Assembly: GCA_910589025.1 (NCBI GenBank)
Contig: CAJURM010000012.1
Span: 1-64,000, forward strand
Reading direction: 5' to 3'
Source: an uncultured Odoribacter sp.
GTDB taxonomy: Bacteria; Bacteroidota; Bacteroidia; Bacteroidales; Marinifilaceae
Length of the DNA stretch: 64,000 bases
Every line of letters begins with the position of its first letter. The first letter of the stretch is position 1. Below, piece by piece: positions 43,289 through 51,734 of this stretch. The position numbers and the translations under genes are program-made. The notes below the pieces were generated by a model. That model was not told the DNA's origin and did no database searches. It saw only the letters and a list, made by a program, of their open reading frames with translations.

Positions 43289-44304
43289 GCAAGCAAGAAG
43301 AAATCATGAACCTCTGGCGTATCTGCTTCACTGATACAGAAGATTTCATCCGTTTTTATTTCGAACGGAAATACCACGAACAGGACACTGCGGTCCGTAT
43401 GGAAAACGAACAGGTAGTGTCAGCTCTTCAAATGCTTCCCTACCCCATGACATGGCACGGAAAGACGGTCATGACCTCCTACATTTCCGGAGCCTGCACC
43501 CATCCCTCCGCCCGCTCCAAGGGAATAATGCGCCAATTGCTGACAGACTCCTTTCATGTGATGAAAAACCGGAAAAACGCCTTTTCCATTTTAATTCCCC
43601 AAGAACCCTGGTTATTCGACTACTACAAACGGGCGGGCTACGCTCCCGTCTTAGCCTACACGCCTGAAAATTATTATCTGTCAGTACGCAATAACAATCC
43701 CGCTGTTTGTTTCCCGGCAAGAGAAAACCTCAATCCGGAAGAGCTCTATCCCTATTTCAAAAGACACATGGAAACAAGAGAAAACTGTGTGCAACACACA
43801 GCAGAAGATTTCAAAACCATTCTGGACGATTTGTATCTTTCCGGAGGTGCCCTTCTCTTGCTCAGGGAAAACGAAAACAAAATCAAAGGAATGGCCTTTG
43901 CCCTCCCCTGCCCGGACAAAATACTGGTCAATGAATTGTTTTACGAAAGTGACACAGAAAAAGAAGCCCTGCTGCAAGCCGCAGCCCACAAGTGGGAAAA
44001 GGGAGAAATCGAATGCCGTGTACCGGTCCGGACCGGTAAGAAAATAACTCTGAAAGGCATGGCACGTATTATTGACGTCTTCCAGGTTCTGTCTGTATAT
44101 GCTTCCGCCCATCCGCGCAAAACGCTCTTTTTACAGGTAACCGACAACGACCTCCCTTCCAATAACGGCTACTACCGCATCATGAACGGAAGGGCGTTCC
44201 GTACCGGAGCAGGAATCCATAAAACCGACCATGATGTGAATATCGAAGAATTGACCCAATTGCTATTTGAAAATCCAGGCTTCATCAGTCTGATGCTCGA
44301 CTGA
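43285..44304 (+). CDS. GNAT N-acetyltransferase (Eis-like)
   Basis: A 339-residue protein. An acetyltransferase domain (about 1-145) includes the CoA-binding GACTHPSARSKGIMRQLL, an R-x-x-G-x-G/A-type pyrophosphate loop. The rest looks like the two extra domains of Eis-type enzymes, ending in a sterol-carrier-like beta/alpha part. ATG 43285 overlaps the upstream stop in ATGA and is preferred to the in-frame ATG at 43258. Coupled with the DUF2156 gene, so they probably act in one pathway. Confidence 0.8.
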   Translation: MSKQEEIMNLWRICFTDTEDFIRFYFERKYHEQDTAVRMENEQVVSALQMLPYPMTWHGKTVMTSYISGACTHPSARSKGIMRQLLTDSFHVMKNRKNAFSILIPQEPWLFDYYKRAGYAPVLAYTPENYYLSVRNNNPAVCFPARENLNPEELYPYFKRHMETRENCVQHTAEDFKTILDDLYLSGGALLLLRENENKIKGMAFALPCPDKILVNELFYESDTEKEALLQAAAHKWEKGEIECRVPVRTGKKITLKGMARIIDVFQVLSVYASAHPRKTLFLQVTDNDLPSNNGYYRIMNGRAFRTGAGIHKTDHDVNIEELTQLLFENPGFISLMLD

Positions 44305-44545
44305 CCTGCCTTTTTATTATGATTTCAAACATAACACCTGACGATGTCTGTTACTATGACATTTCCATTCCACTTCTCTGTATTCAATAGTTAAATATTG
44401 CAAAATCCTGTCATTATTTTCCATCCATCCATCGGTAAGTGATTTAAATAGGTTAATTTTATACTACTGACGCTGGTGTGTGGTACCTCTCCCTATTCCC
44501 TACGGGGAATGTTGCATCACATTTTATCATTAAATCCTAAACACA

Positions 44546-45913
44546 ATGAAAAAAGTCGTAACGATGGTCGTAGTGGCAATCGCGTGTGCCTGTCACCATG
44601 AAACAGAACCCTGGAATGAATCCGCAAAAGAAAAAGAAGTAGCCATGTACGTCAGAACTTCCCCCAGCACATCGACACGCCCTCCGGCAGGATTCCAATT
44701 GTTTTTGTTTGACTCCCAAAATCAACTGACAGCCTACAGTATTCCCTCATCCGGAATCTCCCAAGACAATCCATTTCAAGTGGAAATCCCCGAAGGCCGC
44801 TACACCGGCTATTGCATCGCCAACAGTGATGAACCAGATGCGTGGGAATACACAGCCGGCAGTACACCTTCAAAAGTTTTTATTTCTTTACAGCAGAACG
44901 CCTCCTTCCGGCAGGAAGCCGGAGATTACCTGCTGGGAAAATCCGAATTTACCGTCGGGAGTAAAAATACCGAACCGATTCTCTTTGATGTAGAACGCAA
45001 GGTCGGATGTGTCAGGGTGATTATCGAAAATATTCCCGACTGGATGAACGACCTGCATATCCGGGTAGCCAACATCCCTCCAAAAATGAATCTCCTGGGC
45101 AAATATTCCGGAGAGACCGTCACTGTAACCAAAGCTGCCAATCAACCGGATAAGACCGGACGTTCCGTAACCAATATACTTGTATTTCCTCCAGTCAAAA
45201 GCAGTACCCTCACTCTGGCATACAAAGCCGGAGTGGCTTCCGAAAACACCCCTGCCCATACTATAGACTCCATTCTTTCCAACCGCATCACCGAGGTACG
45301 GGCAATTTTCGGCTCACCGGAAAATACCCGCCAAATTGAGTTTTCTACCAAGATTTCAGAATGGGACGAAACCATCATCCGGGAAGAAGACTGGTATATC
45401 CAACTTCCGGAAGTACCGTGCGAAGGAAAAGGAAACGGAATAAACCTGGTACAGAACGGCAGTTTTGAACAAGGAAACGACGACGAAATTCCTCCCGGCT
45501 GGAAATTAGACGGAGGAGGAAGCGACAGGAAAGTAAACCTCATCACCTCTCCTGTACTGGATGGGAAAAAAGCCGTCCGGCTGGGAGGCAAGACTTACCT
45601 GTATCAGGACATCGAAGTCACGGCAGGTGAATGCTATCAACTGCATCTGTTTGTCAACAGTCCTTCCGACGAAATAAAATGGCGTCATTGGGGAACCTGG
45701 ATGGCAGGCACCGCCAATCTGAATTCCGAAGCCATCCGCTCCTCTTCCTACCGATACCGCACAGAAGGCTATGAAGATGTATATGCCGGAAATATCTTCA
45801 AAGCCCCGGCTGGCGCAACAAAACTGCGGATTGAAATCCGTAGTTACAGTACCCTCACGGCCACCCAGGAAGGGCTGTTCATAGACAGCATCCGTGTAGA
45901 AAAAGTAGAATAG
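44546..45913 (+). CDS. FimB/Mfa2-like lipoprotein with added beta-sandwich domain
   Basis: A 455-residue exported lipoprotein. The signal is short, ending IACAC with a lipobox-like Cys at about 16. Residues about 30-285 resemble FimB/Mfa2-type fimbrial anchor proteins (beta-rich: FQLFLFDSQNQLTAYS, the PEGRYTGYCIAN turn). From about 295 a second domain starts NLVQNGSFEQGNDDEIPPGWKL and ends FIDSIRVEKVE, the signature of a galactose-binding-like/CBM4_9-type sandwich. No fimbrillin genes flank it. The two-part architecture is inferred from motif similarity; an unrelated lipoprotein is possible. Confidence 0.6.
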   Translation: MKKVVTMVVVAIACACHHETEPWNESAKEKEVAMYVRTSPSTSTRPPAGFQLFLFDSQNQLTAYSIPSSGISQDNPFQVEIPEGRYTGYCIANSDEPDAWEYTAGSTPSKVFISLQQNASFRQEAGDYLLGKSEFTVGSKNTEPILFDVERKVGCVRVIIENIPDWMNDLHIRVANIPPKMNLLGKYSGETVTVTKAANQPDKTGRSVTNILVFPPVKSSTLTLAYKAGVASENTPAHTIDSILSNRITEVRAIFGSPENTRQIEFSTKISEWDETIIREEDWYIQLPEVPCEGKGNGINLVQNGSFEQGNDDEIPPGWKLDGGGSDRKVNLITSPVLDGKKAVRLGGKTYLYQDIEVTAGECYQLHLFVNSPSDEIKWRHWGTWMAGTANLNSEAIRSSSYRYRTEGYEDVYAGNIFKAPAGATKLRIEIRSYSTLTATQEGLFIDSIRVEKVE

Positions 45914-45924
45914 GCAAATCCCAG

Positions 45925-45962
45925 TAATCCGGAGAAACTCTTCTTTTCTCCGGATTATTTTC
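45925..45962. terminator. Strong terminator after the Mfa2-like gene
   Basis: 13-bp perfect arms TAATCCGGAGAAA (45925-45937) and TTTCTCCGGATTA (45945-45957), 7-base loop, then TTTTC. Convergent with the MATE gene, so it may act in both directions. Confidence 0.8.
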
Positions 45963-45984
45963 AAAAGAAGAAAATAAAAAACAG

Positions 45985-47301
45985 CTATTTTCCGGACAAC
46001 TTTTCACAGTAATCCGGGGAAAGGATAACCCGTCCCCACCATGTTTGCAAAAGTCCTCTCAATACAAGATATACCAGAAAAGCCGCCCACAAGGCATGGT
46101 TATCCGTCGTGCCGGAAAAAAAATAGCAGAGCAGAAAAAATGAAGCACAAGCAATTAACATCGCCCAAAGCATCTGCCGGGTGGCCGTAGCACCTATCAA
46201 TATACCATCCCAGAGAAAAGCAGCAAACCCGGAAAGGGGAACAGCAAGCGCCCAATAAAAATAACGCCCGGCAGCCTCAACCACCTCCCGCTCTCCTGTC
46301 AGAAGTCCCAAAAAACGCTCTCCCCCCACCCCATACAGCAAAGTAAACAACAGCGACAATCCGACACCCCACCCGAAAAGATTCCGGACGGCATGCCGGA
46401 GATTCCGAACATTACAGGCACCGATATAACGTCCCACCAAAGCCTCCCCCGCATAGGCAAAACCATCCATGATATAGGAAAACAGTGTAAATAACTGCAT
46501 CAGCAAGGTATTTACAGCTAAAATCGTATCTCCCTGACGCGCCCCCGTAGAGGTGAAAAAAGCCGTCACGGCAATCAGACAAACCGTGCGAAAAAATATA
46601 TCCCGGTTCACGCTGAAAAAACGCTTCATGGCAGCCCATTGCAGACTTCCCCGAAGCGTGAAGCGCTCCCAAAGAGAACCATAGCGCCTCATCCACAAAA
46701 CAACAGCCATACCCAAACCACACCACTCGGCAATGACGGTTCCCAAGGCGACGCCCTCGACTTTCCAATGCAACACAAACACCAAAAACAGACTGCATAA
46801 AATATTAATACAATTGACAGCTATCGCTATGAACATCGGGAACCGGGAATTCTGCATTCCGATAAACCACCCCTTAAATCCATAGAGCATCAATACAGCA
46901 GGTGCCCCCCAAATACAGACCCGGAAATAACGTATGGCATAGGCTTCCACACCCACACTGGCTTCCAGAAGAGTAAAAGCCAACTGCTCCACCGGATATT
47001 GCAACAACAGAATACACAGCGAAGAAACCACCCCCACACCCAAAGCCTGCGCAAGCACCCTCATCTCTTCCGCACGGTCTTTGCGCCCGTATGCCTGTGA
47101 AGTCAAGCCGCTCGTGCCCATCCGCAAGAAACCGAAATTCCAATAGAGGATGTTGAACAACATTCCTCCGACAGCAATAGCACCGATATAGGCAGCATCT
47201 CCCATATGACCGACAATGGTCACATCCACCAGTCCAAGCAAAGGAACAGTAATGTTAGAGATAATGGAAGGTATCGCAATCCGAAGTATACGCCGGTTCA
47301 T
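45985..47301 (-). CDS. MATE efflux protein (DinF type)
   Basis: A 438-residue inner-membrane exporter with 12 predicted spans in two repeats. The start RRILRIAIPSIISNITVPLLGLVDVTIVGH holds the MATE N-terminal motif, and QAYGRKDRAEEM is the conserved cytoplasmic loop. The Na+/H+-coupled export of drugs or metabolites is family knowledge. A hairpin between it and nagB suggests an independent unit, but readthrough is possible. Confidence 0.9.
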   Translation of the reverse strand: MNRRILRIAIPSIISNITVPLLGLVDVTIVGHMGDAAYIGAIAVGGMLFNILYWNFGFLRMGTSGLTSQAYGRKDRAEEMRVLAQALGVGVVSSLCILLLQYPVEQLAFTLLEASVGVEAYAIRYFRVCIWGAPAVLMLYGFKGWFIGMQNSRFPMFIAIAVNCINILCSLFLVFVLHWKVEGVALGTVIAEWCGLGMAVVLWMRRYGSLWERFTLRGSLQWAAMKRFFSVNRDIFFRTVCLIAVTAFFTSTGARQGDTILAVNTLLMQLFTLFSYIMDGFAYAGEALVGRYIGACNVRNLRHAVRNLFGWGVGLSLLFTLLYGVGGERFLGLLTGEREVVEAAGRYFYWALAVPLSGFAAFLWDGILIGATATRQMLWAMLIACASFFLLCYFFSGTTDNHALWAAFLVYLVLRGLLQTWWGRVILSPDYCEKLSGK

Positions 47302-47327
47302 AAATTCTCTGGGTCAAACAAAACGGA

Positions 47328-47363
47328 CAATGGAAAAATCCCTTTTCCGGATCTTTTCCATTG
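47328..47363 (-). terminator. Hairpin between nagB and the MATE gene
   Basis: CAATGGAAAA (47328-47337) and TTTTCCATTG (47354-47363). On the - strand it follows the nagB stop and is followed by TCCGTTTTGTTTG, a modest U-tract. Confidence 0.5.
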
Positions 47364-47383
47364 CCCGCTTTTCTTTATTTCTC

Positions 47384-48193
47384 TTATAACAAGGAATCCG
47401 GATTCAAATGGGCAGACTCAATGTCTTTAAAATAACGGTAAGTCCCCACTTTTAGTTCCACTGTTGCCGCATCATCACACACAATAATTCCTTTCCGGTG
47501 GAGTTGCAGTGCACTGATGGTCCACATCTGATTTACAGCTCCTTCCACAGCATGATACAATGCCCTGGCTTTGTTGTGTCCGTTTACGATAATCAGCACT
47601 TCTTTAGCATCCAGCACGGTTCCTACGCCTACTGTCAAAGAGGTCTTCGGTACCCGGTTGACATCATTGTCAAAAAAACGGGAATTGGCAATAATCGTAT
47701 CGGTAGTGAGTGTTTTTACCCGCGTACGGGATGCCAGGGAAGAACCCGGTTCATTAAAAGCGATGTGTCCGTCAGGACCGATACCGCCCAGGAACAAATC
47801 AATACCGCCTGCCGCTTTTATACGGTTTTCGTAGTTCTCACACTCTTCCTCCAGATTGGCCGCATTTCCATTCAGGATATTAACGTGTTCCGGCTGAATG
47901 TCAATGTGGCTGAAAAAATTGTTCCACATAAAAGAGTGGTAACTCTGGGGGTGTTCTTCCGGCAGACCTACATATTCATCCATATTGAAAGTAATCACAT
48001 GCTTGAAAGAGACCACCCCCTTGCGGTTCAGCTCAATCAGCGCCTTATACATGCCCAGCGGCGAAGATCCCGTAGGAAGCCCCAATACAAAAGGTTTTTC
48101 CTCGGTAGGATTCGCCTGACGGATTTTCGCCGCCACATAATTCGCCGCCCATTGCGACACATTCTGATAGTCCGGTTGAATAATAAGTCTCAT
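47384..48193 (-). CDS. nagB: Glucosamine-6-phosphate deaminase
   Basis: A 269-residue enzyme converting glucosamine 6-phosphate to fructose 6-phosphate and ammonia. Seen: VLGLPTGSSPLGMYKALIEL for the phosphate site, FNMDEYVGL with the catalytic Asp, the GIGPDGHIAFNEP loop containing the Asp-His pair, and the SLTVGVGTVLDAKEVL lid. Length matches E. coli NagB (266). No nagA or transport genes adjoin it. Confidence 0.96.
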   Translation of the reverse strand: MRLIIQPDYQNVSQWAANYVAAKIRQANPTEEKPFVLGLPTGSSPLGMYKALIELNRKGVVSFKHVITFNMDEYVGLPEEHPQSYHSFMWNNFFSHIDIQPEHVNILNGNAANLEEECENYENRIKAAGGIDLFLGGIGPDGHIAFNEPGSSLASRTRVKTLTTDTIIANSRFFDNDVNRVPKTSLTVGVGTVLDAKEVLIIVNGHNKARALYHAVEGAVNQMWTISALQLHRKGIIVCDDAATVELKVGTYRYFKDIESAHLNPDSLL

Positions 48194-48218
48194 AGCTCCA
48201 AATATTAAATTTTCTACA

Positions 48219-48226
48219 AAAATAAT
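48219..48226 (-). promoter_or_regulatory. -7 box TATTTTTG for nagB
   Basis: A TAnnTTTG match 26 bases before the nagB ATG, within the 57-base gap after the RSH gene. Confidence 0.4.
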
Positions 48227-48250
48227 GCAAAAAAAACAGAACTGCCATTC

Positions 48251-50140
48251 TTAACTCTTGCGTTTGACTTCTTCGACACCACGAACCTGACTAAGACAGA
48301 CGAAGACGGCGGTAAGTTCGTCCACAGAGCTCACCTCAAGCCCGAAGACGCAATCGGCAATAGAGTCGGTCACCGTAATGGAGATACCGTCTATCGGCAG
48401 ATTCAAATCTATTGAAATCACCTTCACCAAATCAAAAAGCAGTTTATCGCGATCAATGCCTTTCACACAAATAGAGACGGGAAATTTTCTCCTTTCATCC
48501 GCCTGCAAATTGACCGAAACAATAGAATCGCCGGCTTTTGCGGACAAAGAAATAGCTTTGTGGCAATTGCGTTTGTGTACCGTGATCGTACCATCTTCAT
48601 TCCGAAAACCCGACACCTCATCCCCCGGCAACGGACAACAATCCGGACACAAGCGGTAGGCTGAAGGCATCTGCCCGGCTTTCGCCTTGCGTAAAAAATT
48701 AGTCACCGCCTTTCTGGCTTTATAGGTCTTGATAAATCCAAGCCACTCTTCCTGCGGGCAAGCCTCTTCTTCCGTACCGATAGCCACCCGGTCCCCCCTT
48801 TTCAGCACAGTACGCAAAGACGCCAACTGCCCGTTAATGCGGGCATATTTGGCATGGTTTCCGATGTCGGTGTGTATCTCATACGCCATGTCCACAGGCG
48901 TAGCCCCTTTGGGCAAGGCAACGCTGTGGCCTTTGGGGGTGAAGACAATAATGTCGTCATTGTAGAAATTACATACCACATTTTCTATAAATCCGTCTTC
49001 CTTACCGCAATCGGCTATATCATGAAGGACGGCTTTGAATGTTTCAACCCAGTGTTCCACCCCTTTTCCCGCAGCGACACACCCCAACGCCGAATTATAG
49101 TCCATCCTTTCGGAAGCAATGTGTACTTCCAGCCACTGCCCGCTGCTGCACATCACTTTGCAATGAATGGCCTGATAGCCGTTCTCTTTCGGCGAATCGA
49201 CATAATTGACAAGGCTCCCCGGCTTTTCTTTATATAAATCCGTCAAAGCGGAATAAATCTCCAGACACTGGTTCTTTTCAGATATACCCCTCTCCGGATT
49301 CGCTTCAAAAACAATCGGGATTATCTGTAAAGGCTCTACCTGCCTGAACGACAATCCCGATAACTGCATTTTCCGCCAGATGGCACACACTCCCCGGTTT
49401 TTACAACTGACCCTGGCTTTTATCCCGCATTCCTGCAAGCGTCGCCGGATGGGTTGCAAAAAACGCTCAATAGTCTCTTTGTTTTCTTCTTCAAACAAGG
49501 CAATCTGATGCTCCAGTTCCGCATATTCGAGCGGCGTCCGGAAGCGGAGGCTCAGGTTTTCCAGTTCCGTCTTCACACGGTAGAGACCCAAACGATTGGC
49601 CAAAGGGGCATAAAAATAGTCCGTTTCCCCGGCAATTTTCATCTGCTTATCGGGACTCATGCTATCCAGTGTACGCATGTTGTGCAGACGGTCGGCTAAT
49701 TTAATCAGCAAAGCCCGGATGTCGTAATTAATGGAATCCAGCATCTGTTTGAAGTTATCCAGTTGCTTGGACATTTCATATACGGTCTTTTTCTGTTTGG
49801 TCACCACCCGTACCAGAAAAGCGACGTCTTCCCCGAAACGTTCACGGATTTCATCTACCGTATGGGGTGTATCCTCCACCACATCATGCAAGAGTGCCGC
49901 AATAATCGGATTCGTTCCCAGTTTCAGTTCATCGGCCACAATAGTCGCCACCGAAACGGGATGGATAATATAAGGATGGCCGCTTTTGCGGTATTGTCCC
50001 TCGTGGGCTCTGTGGGCAAATTCGTAAGCATCCAATATACGCTCCGCATCTTCTTCACTTCTGCCTGCCACCACTTTTTTCATGAAAATCGCCTGTCGCT
50101 CAGCGAGCAGCTGGTCAAAATCTTCCTGTGTCTGCATCAT
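48251..50140 (-). CDS. RelA/SpoT (RSH) protein with degenerate synthetase domain
   Basis: A 629-residue long-form RSH. HD hydrolase domain (about 30-160): HPYIIHPVSVA, HDVVEDT (H85, D86) and LADRLHNMRTL (D150, N154) are intact, so ppGpp hydrolysis looks possible. The synthetase region (about 240-360) keeps IWRKM, NGYQA (Y322) and LEVHI, but the metal-binding Asp is replaced (P270), the GRxK loop reads CKNRG, and the RFKDY segment reads SLVNY. TGS (about 405-465), a Cys-rich zinc-type stretch CPDCCPLPGDE and a C-terminal ACT domain follow. Predicted hydrolase-only SpoT-like enzyme, regulated by its C-terminal half. Confidence 0.85.
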   Translation of the reverse strand: MMQTQEDFDQLLAERQAIFMKKVVAGRSEEDAERILDAYEFAHRAHEGQYRKSGHPYIIHPVSVATIVADELKLGTNPIIAALLHDVVEDTPHTVDEIRERFGEDVAFLVRVVTKQKKTVYEMSKQLDNFKQMLDSINYDIRALLIKLADRLHNMRTLDSMSPDKQMKIAGETDYFYAPLANRLGLYRVKTELENLSLRFRTPLEYAELEHQIALFEEENKETIERFLQPIRRRLQECGIKARVSCKNRGVCAIWRKMQLSGLSFRQVEPLQIIPIVFEANPERGISEKNQCLEIYSALTDLYKEKPGSLVNYVDSPKENGYQAIHCKVMCSSGQWLEVHIASERMDYNSALGCVAAGKGVEHWVETFKAVLHDIADCGKEDGFIENVVCNFYNDDIIVFTPKGHSVALPKGATPVDMAYEIHTDIGNHAKYARINGQLASLRTVLKRGDRVAIGTEEEACPQEEWLGFIKTYKARKAVTNFLRKAKAGQMPSAYRLCPDCCPLPGDEVSGFRNEDGTITVHKRNCHKAISLSAKAGDSIVSVNLQADERRKFPVSICVKGIDRDKLLFDLVKVISIDLNLPIDGISITVTDSIADCVFGLEVSSVDELTAVFVCLSQVRGVEEVKRKS

Positions 50141-50168
50141 AACACCTCGTTTTATTCTCTCACCTCTA

Positions 50169-50176
50169 CAAACATA
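50169..50176 (-). promoter_or_regulatory. -7 box TATGTTTG for the RSH gene
   Basis: A TAnnTTTG match on the - strand, 29 bases before the ATG at 50140. The - strand reads TTTCG near the expected -33 position, a weak match. Confidence 0.45.
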
Positions 50177-50251
50177 ATAAAACGAAGGATTATCCGAAAG
50201 GATTTACAGCTTTTTTTTACAATTATTCAGCTTTTTCTCCGCCCCTATCCG

Positions 50252-51667
50252 TCACGATAACTCTCCTTTTTCTTTTCTCCCGGTCATTTCTGCCGGATTA
50301 ACCCAAGCATCAAACTGTTCTGCCGTCACCATACCGGAATCCAAGGCCGCTTGCCGGAGGGTAATGCCTTCCCGGTAAGCCTTTTGGGCTATCGCAGCCG
50401 CGTTATAATACCCGATATGCGGATTCAGCGCTGTCACCAACATCAGCGAATCATTCAAATGCCGCCTGATGACTTCGTGCACAGGCTCGATGCCTTCCAC
50501 ACAATGCAAGGCAAAACTTTCACATCCCTCTCCGATCAATTGGGCACTATGCAGAAAATTCCGGATAATCACCGGTTTGAAAACATTCAGTTCAAAATGC
50601 CCGGTAGCGCCTCCGATGTTTATCGCCACGTCATTTCCCATAACCTGTGCCGCAATCATTGTCAGGGCTTCGCATTGGGTGGGATTCACTTTTCCCGGCA
50701 TAATAGAGGAACCGGGTTCATTTTCAGGCAAATGGATTTCCCCGATACCTGCCCTCGGCCCGGAAGCCAGCATCCGGATATCATTTGCAACTTTCATGAG
50801 ACTGACTGCCACTGTTTTCAATGCGCCATGCGCTTCGACCAAAGCATCATGAGTTGCCAGCGCCTCAAATTTATTCGAAGCCGTAACAAAAGGGAGGCGG
50901 GTAAGTCCGGCAATCTTCCGGGCCACCTGCTCCGCATAGCCCGGAGGAGTATTCAATCCGGTCCCGACAGCCGTTCCGCCCAAAGCCAACTCCGCCAAGC
51001 GGGGCAAAGTGTTCCGGACAGCCTGTAAGCCATGCTCCAACTGAGCCGCATAACCGCTGAATTCCTGCCCTAACGTCAGGGGGGTGGCATCCATAAAATG
51101 AGTACGTCCGATCTTCACTACCGGCATAAATAACCGGCTCTTCACTTGCAATGCCCGGCAGAGCTTTTCCAATCCCGGCAGAGTTTTTTCGGTGAGTATC
51201 TGATAGGCGGCAATGTGCATCGCTGTAGGGAACGTATCATTGGAAGACTGCGATTTGTTTACATCGTCATTGGGCGATAAAAACTTATCCCTGTCCGTGA
51301 GTTTTCCTCCGCGAAGTACATGCGCCCGGTTGGCAATCACTTCATTGACATTCATGTTTGTCTGTGTGCCGCTTCCTGTCTGCCACACCACCAAAGGGAA
51401 CTGCTCCGACCATTTCCCGTCCAGGATTTCATCACACACCCGGACAATCGCCTCGCATTTCTCTTCCGGCAATATTCCAGCGTCCCGATTTACACAAGCC
51501 GCAGCTTTTTTCAAATAAGCGAAAGCCCGGATGATACGTTCCGGCATGCGGTCCGTATCCCGGGCTATCTTGAAATTATTTACACTCCGTTGAGTCTGTG
51601 CTCCGTAGTATGCGTCCGCTGGCACCCTTACCTCTCCCAAAGTATCTTTTTCTATCCGGAAGTCCAT
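50252..51667 (-). CDS. fumC: Class II fumarate hydratase
   Basis: A 471-residue homotetrameric, iron-independent fumarase converting fumarate and malate in the (partly reductive) TCA cycle. The superfamily signature GSSIMPGKVNPTQCEA holds the mobile serine loop, and TGSGTQTNMNVNEVI, SQSSNDTFPTAMHIAA and GRTHFMDATPLTLGQ are the conserved active-site blocks. The start MDFRIEKDTLGEV at 51667 is preferred; an in-frame extension to 51715 is not homologous. Many Bacteroidota use a class I iron-sulfur fumarase instead, so this may be an accessory copy. Confidence 0.93.
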   Translation of the reverse strand: MDFRIEKDTLGEVRVPADAYYGAQTQRSVNNFKIARDTDRMPERIIRAFAYLKKAAACVNRDAGILPEEKCEAIVRVCDEILDGKWSEQFPLVVWQTGSGTQTNMNVNEVIANRAHVLRGGKLTDRDKFLSPNDDVNKSQSSNDTFPTAMHIAAYQILTEKTLPGLEKLCRALQVKSRLFMPVVKIGRTHFMDATPLTLGQEFSGYAAQLEHGLQAVRNTLPRLAELALGGTAVGTGLNTPPGYAEQVARKIAGLTRLPFVTASNKFEALATHDALVEAHGALKTVAVSLMKVANDIRMLASGPRAGIGEIHLPENEPGSSIMPGKVNPTQCEALTMIAAQVMGNDVAINIGGATGHFELNVFKPVIIRNFLHSAQLIGEGCESFALHCVEGIEPVHEVIRRHLNDSLMLVTALNPHIGYYNAAAIAQKAYREGITLRQAALDSGMVTAEQFDAWVNPAEMTGRKEKGELS

Positions 51668-51734
51668 AATGAATGAATGTATATCACTAAAAATGAAACG
51701 TTTCCCCGGACTCAAAAGTTACTTTTTCTCCCGT

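Noticed and set aside
47498..48208. Open frame of 236 codons antisense to nagB
   Set aside because: Mirror of a well-supported gene.
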